In this document: piece by piece, positions 56,362 to 64,000 of the stretch | Layout: each line of letters begins with the position of its first letter | How positions within the stretch are numbered: position 1 is the stretch's first letter | Assembly (NCBI GenBank): GCA_030220185.1 | Contig: JASPKZ010000426.1 | Location: 124,001 to 188,000, forward strand | Source of the DNA: Diploptera punctata | Lineage: Eukaryota > Arthropoda > Insecta > Blattodea > Blaberidae | Reading direction: 5' to 3' | Length of the DNA: 64,000 nucleotides | The notes under the pieces: model-generated | The model's input: only the letters and a program-made list of their open reading frames with translations | Told to the model about the DNA's origin: nothing | The model's database searches: none | Program-made: the position numbers and the translations under genes

Positions 56362-56682
56362 CCACAAGACCATTGAGACCGTCTCCGAATGAGTGATCAG
56401 CTCAATCCAGGGCCTGCTCCGACACAACTCAACATTCGGTCTAAACACACCATTCACTCACGCCTTCATACTAAACATGACGAATATGATAATAATGGTC
56501 AGATGGTATTCGGAGACCGTATGTGCCTTAAAGTTGCCTGTTATATTTGTCTTACAGGCAAGGAAAAACAAGAAAAAGAAAACATCACCCAGGAAACTTT
56601 TCCCGAAGGGGGATTGAAACCGGACCAGCTGCATACAAGGCAGCGTTGCTACCCTCAGATCTCAGGGGCGGACATTTGTTAT
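56362..56682 (-). mobile_element. tRNA-derived SINE family 4
   Basis: Minus strand begins with a box-A-like region TGAGGGTAGCAACGCTGCCT and box B GGTTTCAATCC. A 250-base body and an end rich in GAAGAAG follow. Single copy in this window, so family membership is inferred from the promoter boxes. Confidence 0.65.
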
Positions 56683-56967
56683 TACAGATTGTGATTTATT
56701 TTGTTTTTTTGATGGGTATTTAGAATTGATATAAGAAGAAAAGGCAGTGATTCATGCCAAAACACTATTATCATACTTTTAATATTTAATTTAACATGGG
56801 CCTATGTTTGAATTCGTATGTCAATCCTTGTACATCATTATAACACTATATATTTTTAATGTAAATAATTATTCTTTATTTACTAAATACAACAATAACA
56901 TTTCAAATTGATAATATTTAAAATTACAAATTAACTAATTATTCTACCAAGGAGGAGTATAACATAC
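56683..56967 (-). other. Start of the 25.7-kb GABA-B-R2 intron
   Basis: The donor GTATGT (minus strand, 56967-56962) opens the intron. The rest is AT-rich. Confidence 0.7.
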
Positions 56968-57078
56968 CATGAGCAGTCCTTTATAAGCATAAATAGAACC
57001 AACAAAGATTGTCATATGATCGCTCTGGCAGTATTCGTTCTCAGGAATTATCATGATATCATCGCTTGATGGATGTAG
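56968..57078 (-). CDS. GABA-B-R2: GABA-B receptor subunit 2 exon: ECL2 and TM5
   Basis: The 111-bp minus-strand exon (37 codons, phase 0) has acceptor GTTTATTTACAG and donor GTATGT. It encodes LHPSSDDIMIIPENEYCQSD (second extracellular loop, with the Cys that in class C receptors pairs with the top of TM3). HMTIFVGSIYAYKGLLM (TM5) follows. Its last codon joins directly to IFGAFLAW in the next exon, rebuilding an uninterrupted TM5. YAYKGLLM is strongly conserved in subunit 2. Exons for the ligand-like Venus-flytrap domain and TM1-4 should lie upstream (above 57078). I did not find them before 64000. Confidence 0.95.
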
Positions 57079-57715
57079 CTGTAAATAAACAAAATAATTG
57101 TTATTAGGCCCTGTTTATATGGGAACCAGTCTCTTCTCTCCATTGTTTAAACCATACAGTTTTAAAATAAATATCAAATGTATAACACTCTATTCCACGT
57201 CTTCCACGTATAATTAATTTTTTCCACTGACTTTGCATATTTGTATAATAAGCGTAGTAAATAATGGAAGCTCACACAGTCAACAACTGTTTGTGTGATT
57301 TTTATAAGTAGTTGAGGTCTCAATTCCAAATCAAAATGTGGAGTTACTAGCTTTAATATGTATTTTTTTTTTAAATTTTAGATTTGCTGTTAATTTGTTA
57401 TGTGTAATGTCAATTTTGTACTAATTATTATTTTTAAAAGCAAAAAAGCAAAATTGAATCTTTGTTAAAACCCACGCACTCTCTTCCCCATAGGTATTAA
57501 TATCAGACATTTTTAAACAATATTTTTATTGTTTCAGTTTTCCTCTAATTATTCATCAGTCAACTATAGAGGTTTCAAATATACTTTTGGAAAATCGTTT
57601 CATTCTTTTAATTTTTTGTTCAATAATTTTCTTTGTTTGATGTTTATCTTTTTTTTTGTCTTTACAAGTTTACCAATGTTCACTATTTTTTTGTTACAAG
57701 AACAGGACTCACACT
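57079..57715 (-). other. GABA-B-R2 intron upstream of the ECL2/TM5 exon
   Basis: AT-rich, with poly-T runs. The acceptor tract sits at 57079-57095. No further exon seen. Confidence 0.55.
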
Positions 57716-57812
57716 CTAAAATAAGGTGAGGTTTAAAACACTTACTTCGCCGGGAATGAACCCGGGAATTCAGAGAGGAAGGAATAACTCTACCGACCAC
57801 GAAACGGTGACA
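57716..57812 (-). mobile_element. tRNA-like SINE head fragment
   Basis: Minus strand reads TTTCGTGGTCGGTAGAGTTA and GGGTTCATTCCCGGCG, box-A- and box-B-like promoter elements spaced as in tRNA-derived SINEs. No cloverleaf was evident. Confidence 0.5.
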
Positions 57813-57912
57813 GTTTTTGGTAGATTAATTAGGCTTTTGGAAGATTTTATACCATAGTACCAATTACATTAATTCAAATAAAGAAAGTGAAAACACACTA
57901 TTTGAAGTGGTC

Positions 57913-59144
57913 AGAGGAAAAGGGGTACAAGTGACATTTTTTTTTTCAAAAAAATAGTTATGTGCAAAAATGGTTAGCAAATATGACAAAGTGTTTGGCA
58001 CCCAAGAGATATATGTGTGAGTTTGACAGGTACTGACATATAGTGGAGTCGTAGAAAATCACTCAGAAGAACAGTTGTTCTACTTGGAGGACAAGGTGTA
58101 CGCTTGTAGTTGAACTCCTTGTCTTCCAACAGCTAGGTAGACTCAAGATTAGAGCGTTGGATTTTTTAATGTTTCCAAGAAATTTTAAGTGAAGATTATT
58201 ATTGTATTAATAGTGTTTAATATATTGCCGGTGATTCTTCGAGGGTTATTGATTTATCAAATATTATGTCTTAATCAGAATCTGATGAACATGAGCATGA
58301 ACGTAACCTCAGCCTTCATGGTAAGTAAAATATTTTAACTACTTTATCTATATTTTCACAATATATTGTATATTATAAAATAATACTTTTTTAGCAGTAC
58401 ATTTTGAAATTATTGGAAATTATTTAACAATATAAAGATATAGTATGATTCAGATCTACAGGAGTTGCAATCTAATAATGTTTATAATAAATGTTTGTTT
58501 CGTTTTAAATATGAAGATTAATCATAGGTGGTGTTTTTTAGTTATCGTGACTGATTTCAAAGAAGATGGCATTGAAGAAACTGTCATTACAGGACCTACA
58601 GAAGCGGACGACGTTCTAATATTGCACGTTGGCAGAAAGAGGATTAGTAAATCAGAACATTGGGTAAAAATAAAGCAAAAAGAGGAAGAAATGAAGGCAA
58701 AATGTGTACAGACACAAAGGGAAACATTTATTCGGATAGGCGGGTAAGAGAATATATCCCTGAATGCAGGTTTAAGTGCAATGAACTTTTAAGACTGATT
58801 TTGTCAATTTTAATCTTATCGTAATATGTAACTCTTTGGATAAGTATGCATTTCCAGTCATAATAAAAACTTTGATATGAATATACTTTTCTTGGATAAT
58901 TAATTTCAAAATATTGCTTGGAGGACAAGGGGTACAAGTGACTCTTGATGTAAAAAAGTTATAGTATTGGCTAATGTTTATATTGAATCTGTTCATTTTT
59001 TTACGGATAAATGGACTAATATACAAGGAACACAAACACAATTTATGAGACTTGCAAAATATTCTTGGAATTGTATATTTTCATTGATCTTTAAACGTAA
59101 TTTTCTCCAAATTAATTTATTATCACTTGTACCCCTTGTCCTCT
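57913..59144 (+). mobile_element. Terminal-inverted-repeat element with 23-bp ends and a spliced ORF
   Basis: Left end AGAGGAAAAGGGGTACAAGT... at 57913 and right end (complement AGAGGACAAGGGGTACAAGT...) finishing at 59144 match at 21 of 23 bases. Another direct copy of the end motif lies inside at 58918-58939 and a degenerate one at 58089. No target duplication was evident. Superfamily unknown. Confidence 0.68.
58266..58744 (+). pseudogene. Small spliced ORF inside the TIR element, premature stop
   Basis: Exon 1 (58266-58320) ends CTTCATG before GTAAGT. Exon 2 starts at 58542 after GTGTTTTTTAG. Joining them keeps one frame: SESDEHEHERNLSLH, then VIVTDFKEDGIEETVITG and DDVLILHVGRKRISKSEHW. 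Exon 2 reaches GTAAGA at 58745, a possible second donor, or a TAA in frame. Codon 3 of exon 1 is TAA (CAA in an intact parent is my guess). The HVGRKR...HW pattern resembles the N-terminus of an uncharacterised insect transposon-encoded protein family. No catalytic domain is present. Confidence 0.5.
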
Positions 59145-60055
59145 CACCGCCTCATTCACTGTTGCAGTATCTGAAAAATTTTACTTACTCACTGGCACTA
59201 TCGAACCCGTAGGTTCATGGCCGCACGGACATAAGCTCCCCATACATCCCTATCCTGAGCTAATGCTTTCCAATCATTCCCTGTATAATCTACTTCCCTC
59301 AAATCATAGTTAATGTTATTCTCCCACTTCAATCTTGGTCTACCAACTGGGCGTTTTCCCTCTGGCTTTCCTACAAGAAGCTTCCATGCAAGTCTCCCAT
59401 TCACCATACGTGCAACATGTCCTGCCCATCGCAGTCTACGAGACTTAACTGTTCTTATTATATCTGGCTTCCTATAAAGACCATGTAGTTCATTGTTATG
59501 AAGTCTTCTCCATTCACCTGTCTGTTCATCTCTCTTTGGTCCAAAAATTTTCCTAAGTACTTTATTCTCAAATACTTGTAATCTTCTTTCCTCTCTTAAA
59601 GTAAGAGTCCATGTTTCGCACCCATATAATATAACTGGTAGAATAATATTTTTATATATTTTCAGTTTAACGTTTTTTTGAAAGGAGTTGGGATATCAAG
59701 AGTCTCTGCAATGCATAATAGCATGCATTTCTAGAATTGAGCCTATGTTTAATATATTCGTGCATCTCATTCTTACTTGTGATTATTGTTCCTAGGTATT
59801 TCAATTCAGCCACCTTCTCAAAATTTCCCTCATTTGTCATTAGCTGTCCATTTCCATTATTTAATGAATTTCTACGTGTGACCATATATTTAGTTTTATT
59901 GATATTTTCTTCCAGTCCTAATTTCTTAGTGTTACACTATAGTGTGTGCGTGTTGTCCTTTAGTATCTCCTCGCTATCGGCCAACAATACTACATCATCA
60001 GCATAAACTAACAGCTTATTAATACCATTGAGTTGTATAATTTTACCTGAGAGAA
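59145..60055 (-). mobile_element. RTE-like LINE, 5'-truncated, with (GTAA)-type tail
   Basis: Minus strand from 60050: NKLLVYADDVVLLADSEEIL (catalytic box), then stops. MVTRRNSLNNGNGQLMTNEG and ELKYLGTIITSKNEMHEYIK (59885-59667) follow. The C-terminus is GKPEGKRPVGRPRLKWENNI (59407-59198), ending in GTGAGTAAGT. Same family as 20686-21250 and 63172-64000. Confidence 0.9.
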
Positions 60056-60894
60056 ATACATATGTTGACATTTTCATAAATATGTGAAAATACCTTAATG
60101 TAAAGTAAGAAGTTGAGCTGAAATTAACCTAAAATCACCATGTTTACATTGTAAAATATGTATTAGTCATTGCTCAAACAGTGTAGCCAACTTAACACAA
60201 AAACACGCTAACGAACAAGTGAATGTTAAACTAATCTGGTGTACACTAACTTGTCCATTTTCTCAACCAAAGTTGCCCAATCTAATATGGTATACACCAA
60301 CTTGTTCATTTTCTCACACTAACTTGCTCACTAATGCGTGTGGACTCATGGGATAGAATCCCCTTACATATGAGTAAAATGTTGGCAACTGACTCTAGCG
60401 GGAACGTGTGTTATCAAGTTGGCCAACATGTTGCAGTTACTTGTTCTCTTTTCGAATATTCTCAGGTGGTATCCTGGCATAGAATAGCTGTGTTTTGTTG
60501 TTTTATTCATTAATATTTACAATTGTCTACTAGTTATTTCTGTACACTTAAGAGTGGCTATATTGCGATATCCCAGGAAAAAAAACGTTGGCCTATTGAC
60601 ACATGACTCCATATTCTTAGACAAAGACATAAAGGAAAGTTTGCATTACACCTGTTCAGATTTCACCACTTCAACATGTTCTGGTACTCATTTTAAGGAA
60701 GCTAGTGGGACTGAAACCCAGTCTGGAGAGTTAATGTATATCAAAACCTGTTAATATTGGGCCCATCTTATATCATTAAATATTTTACGTTAATTTGGCT
60801 TTTTGGAGGCGTTCAACTGGAATTTCTAGAAGATATAAAATAAGAATGATCCTAATTAAACAAAAGATGAATGTGTCAAACTTCAGTTGAGGTT
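60056..60894. other. Unassigned; short repeated motif near 60247-60330
   Basis: ACTAACTTGTCCATTTTCTC and ACCAACTTGTTCATTTTCTC are 50 bases apart. No gene recognised; a plus-strand frame at 60554-60754 has no domain. Confidence 0.4.
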
Positions 60895-61135
60895 TTCATA
60901 AAAGCGAAGATTAAAATGGCACGGTCATGTAAAAAGAATGGCAGAAGACAGATTTCCAAGAAGAATACTAGAATGGGCGCCACTTCGTACAAGAAGACGA
61001 GAAAGGCAAAAAATAACGTGTATCTATGGAGTTTTGAACAGCATGAGGGGAAAAATGTTTAGACGATAGAGATTGGAATGACAGATGTGAAGGAGAATGA
61101 CAGTAGATTGATGTTGTGAAACATTGAGAAACCTG
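60895..61135 (+). mobile_element. LINE ORF2 C-terminal fragment
   Basis: In the frame starting near 60903: KRRLKWHGHVKRMAEDRFPR, RILEWAPLRTRRRERQ and GVLNSMRG, then stops. WHGHVKRM followed by ILEW-P-RRR is a typical endonuclease-RT LINE C-terminus. The open frame in the other register here is not the real one. Confidence 0.7.
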
Positions 61136-61144
61136 CTAAATAAA

Positions 61145-62676
61145 ATAAATAAACTACTCAAAAATTACAGGAACACGTGTTTAAACTAAAGCCACAAAAT
61201 AAATATTGAAACAATTTAATATTTGATCTTTTAATTATGAATTGAAGATTTATGTAAAATTAGAATAGACATTCAAACAATATTTAACTGTCCACTATTA
61301 GAAATACGAACTAATTATCATTAATTTGTAACGAAAAACAAAGTGGAAATTTGAGATTTATTATTTTAGTAATCAATGTTTCCATGGTCATTTCAACACT
61401 CAGTGTGTTCTCCGTGAGCTTCAATGACTGCATTGCACCTACGAGGCATGTTTCGCAGAAGCCTTCTTATAGAAACTTGTGAGATCCTCTCCCATTCCTC
61501 GGTGAGTGCATTTTGTAATTCCTTCAGTTTCTGTGGCACAGCAGGACGCTTATGAAAAAGTAGTTCCAGATTATCCAACAAGCTCTATCGGATTGAGGTC
61601 CGGACTGCATGCAAGTGAGTTCGTCACCCAAATTTGGAATTCTTGTTAGGACATCTCTGATTGCCTGTGCTGTAATGACATCTAGCATTATCATTAATGA
61701 TTAGGGTCCATATACGCAAAGGATACGACATGTTGAACGATAGTGTCATTAATGTAAACATCATCATTATGCGCTGTGGGACAACGATAAGTTTTGTCCG
61801 AGACTCAATAGTAATCCCAGCCCAAACTACCTCCAAATCTGTCACGTTCAATAATTGTAGCTAGATAAAAACGTTCACCAGGATATCTCCATACATGTGT
61901 ACGACCATAGAACCCGTTAAACGAAATCGTGATTCGTCCATGAATAGAACACCCTTCCAATGGGGGAACTGACAGTTGGCATGATTCTGAGCAAAATTGC
62001 AGCCGGACATCTTTGAGCTGACGTGTTAAACGAGTTGCTTTAAAGAGGATTATAGACCTCATTCTTGCATTTGTCAGTCTATTTCTTACAGTCTGATCAG
62101 AAATTATCGCCCCAGTTGCTGTTCGTAAATCATTTCGTAGATCTCTGACTGTATATGCTCGTCTGCGCAAAGATGATATGACATGAAATCTATCCTGTAC
62201 CTTTGTACTCTTCTTTTTACGGCATTGCCCGAGCCACCTCTAGTATTCACGTGACTCTCTATATCGCTTCCACAGGCTATGGATGACAGAAGAGCTGACA
62301 ACAAGAACCCTAGAGATATGGCAAATGGAACTGCCATTTTCATTTAAAGAAACTTCTCGTGGAACTGATGTTTCATTCAGGTGTCTCATTTCTCTGTATT
62401 AACTTCAGAGAACACAAAATAACAATTTTCTACCATATAATATTGTTCAAACCTGTTTTTGAAAAATTAACTCAATGAATACTCACTTTGGTTTCAACAA
62501 CTCCTGGAACTTCACTAACGTATTCAGAGAAAAAAATAATAAAGCCAAGAAGATCTTTAATCTGGTTTTATACAATACTTCATATCAAAACATCTGACTA
62601 AATATTTTTCTCAATATTTATTTTGTGGCTTTGGTTTAAACATATGTTACTCTAATTAATTTGAGTAGTTTATTTA
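61145..62676 (-). mobile_element. Tc1-like DNA transposon (second), long imperfect TIRs
   Basis: Left sequence TAAATAAACTACTCAAAAAT... and the complement of the right end TAAATAAACTACTCAAATTA... share further blocks (TTTAAACTAAAGCCACAAAA against TTTAAACCAAAGCCACAAAA) for about 65 bases. ACTACTCAAAAATTACAGGA resembles the ends of the element at 8510. A broken transposase lies between. Confidence 0.88.
61393..62389 (-). pseudogene. Tc1-like transposase remnant
   Basis: Start at the ATG ending at 62389 (MRHLNETSVPREVSLNENGS). The N-terminal HTH region and a second HTH (GAIISDQTVRNRLTNARMRS) are recognisable in shifted frames. Catalytic residues remain in pieces: the first Asp in VLFMDESRFR (near 61935), the second in IINDNARCHY (near 61690) and the Glu in SPDLNPIEL (near 61585). 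Frame changes separate all three. The C-terminus reads ALTEEWERISQVSIRRLLRN and MPRRCNAVIEAHGEHTEC. Unlike the copy at 8798, the Asp-x-Asn-Pro-Ile-Glu block is kept. Confidence 0.88.
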
Positions 62677-62689
62677 CTCCATATTTAAT

Positions 62690-62795
62690 ATTTTGTTTTC
62701 TTCCTTCCTTCCAAGTATTAGGCCAAGGCCTGTTACGATCCTATAGAAAATATTCCCTCCAGCGTTTCATCGGACGGCCCAGTGATCTATTTATA
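62690..62795 (-). mobile_element. Very short LINE 3' tail
   Basis: Minus strand encodes RSLGRPMKRWREYF and, after a stop, NRPWPNTWKEGRKQN, ending in GGAAGGAAGGAAG. Same tail type as at 32830-33190. Confidence 0.65.
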
Positions 62796-63171
62796 TATTT
62801 TTATATTTAATACAAATTAGCTTAATGGACTATTACAACGATTAAAATTTTAAATGATCAGTATTTGTAAAATAATAAAATTAATTGATAGAAGGTTATT
62901 CCCTAGGCGGAAGTTATCCAATTTTACGGAATCAAAACCCGAGGAATATAGCGCTGACACTAGTTCAGTTATAACGTGTTGTGTTTTGTTTTGGAAACAA
63001 AATATTAAAATAATTTTGTATGTAAGGTGTCTGATTATTGGAAGGAACAATTTTCGATCCAGAGAAACGGAAGGGAGGTGATTGTTCTTCGCTCATTCCT
63101 AACAGTTAAAGTAAGATTGTGGAAGTCTCTACTGTGCATATCTAGATATAGAGTAGTACCATAACTAACTA
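62796..63171. other. Unassigned AT-rich sequence
   Basis: Overlapping open frames in both strands without domain. No repeat copy recognised. Confidence 0.4.
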
Positions 63172-64000
63172 GCTTACTAGCAACATCGAACTTGTAGGTA
63201 CCTGGCCGCACGGACATAAAAGCTCTCCATATATCCCTATCCTGAGCTATTTTTTTCCAATCATTCCCCGTATAATCTACTTCTCTCAAATCATGATTAA
63301 TGTTATTCTCCCACCTCATTCTTGGTCTACCAACTGAGTGTATTCCCTCTGGTTTTCCTACAAGAAGTTTCCATGAAAATTCGTGGCACGTGTCTTGTCC
63401 AGCGCAGTCTACGAGACTTAACTGATCTGATTATATTTAGCTTCCTATAATGACTATGTAGTTTAATGTTACGCAGTACTCATCATCAACTGTCTGTTTA
63501 TCTCTCTTTGGTCCAAATTTTTTCTAAGAAATTTATTCTCAAATACTCGTAATCTCCTTTCCTCCCTTAAAGTAAGAGTCCATGTTTCGCATCCGTATAA
63601 TAGCCTATAACTAAGAGAATAACAGTTTTATATATTTTCAGTTTAACGTTTTTTGAAAGGAGTTGTGTCGACAAATGTCCCTGTAATGCATAATAACTTG
63701 AATTTCCAGAATTGTGACTATGTTTAGTTTCTTTGTGCATCTCATTCCTATTTGTGATTATTATTCCTATGTATTTGAATTCAGCCACTGCTTCAAAATT
63801 TCCTTCATTTGTCATTAGCTATCCATTTCCATCATGTAATATATTTCTACGTGTGTTCATATATTTAGTTTTCTTGATATTTACTTTCAGTCCCAATTTC
63901 TTAGTGTTACTCAATAGTGTGTGGGTATTGGACCTTAGTATCTCCTACTATCGCCCATTAGTACTACATAATCGTCATAAACTAAGAGCTTATTATTACC
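63172..64000 (-). mobile_element. RTE-like LINE, continues past the window end
   Basis: Minus strand from 64000: LLVYDDYVVL-type sequence where the catalytic YADD should be, then MTNEGNFEAVAEFKYIGIII, LSTQLLSKNVKLKIYKTVIL and MRWENNINHDLREVDYTGND. The 3' end near 63172 has lost the GTAA tail. Third copy of the family, more decayed than 59145-60055. Confidence 0.85.

Noticed and set aside
60871..61062. Basic 63-codon ORF
   Set aside because: The neighbouring register gives clear LINE C-terminal motifs, so this frame is a shadow.

Overview
This is animal (insect) genomic DNA: AT-rich, intron-bearing and crowded with decayed transposable elements. The only host gene I can support lies on the minus strand: three exons of a GABA-B receptor subunit 2 gene (GABA-B-R2 type, class C GPCR). 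They lie at 57078-56968 (ECL2/TM5), 31230-31006 (end of TM5, TM6, TM7) and 23637-23452 (cytoplasmic tail entering the coiled coil). All are phase 0 with GT/AG borders, so most of the window is two introns of about 25.7 kb and 7.4 kb plus flanking gene sequence. Introns this large and the repeat mix suggest a large-genome hemimetabolous insect, possibly a cockroach or termite. That placement is inference.

Layout: a tRNA-derived SINE (1-296). An env-bearing Ty3/gypsy retroelement (about 1303-10510) whose env-like region is split by a Tc1-like transposon (8510-10030). A BEL/Pao retroelement (about 12060-16156). RTE-like LINE pieces (16310-17815 and 20686-21250) with a CR1-like LINE between them on the minus strand. 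SINE fragments. GABA-B-R2 exon. A pogo-like element (23728-25690) that encloses a Penelope-type hammerhead-like motif. A SINE. A decayed full-order LINE (27790-30060, minus). GABA-B-R2 exon. LINE tails, a DDE transposase remnant and SINEs (32.8-41.7 kb). A SINE split by a CR1-like LINE (44255-46247).

From 47.06 to 54.5 kb lies the most unusual block: a Penelope-like element end (RT thumb plus GIY-YIG endonuclease) with an inverted partial copy of itself, then two head-to-tail units of about 3 kb. Each unit carries a gag-like ORF with a PRE_C2HC-type domain, paired stem-loop motifs in its 3' part, and a short ORF with a signal-peptide-like start. The second unit runs into a hammerhead-like motif and then what looks like the start of a Penelope RT. 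This may be a Penelope-like element with an upstream gag-like ORF1.

The last part holds a SINE, a 125-bp near-perfect hairpin, another SINE, the third GABA-B-R2 exon, a 1.2-kb terminal-inverted-repeat element containing a small spliced ORF, RTE-like LINE copies, and a second Tc1-like element. Every mobile-element ORF I can read is broken; only the receptor exons look under constraint. I saw no intact RNA gene and no CRISPR array.
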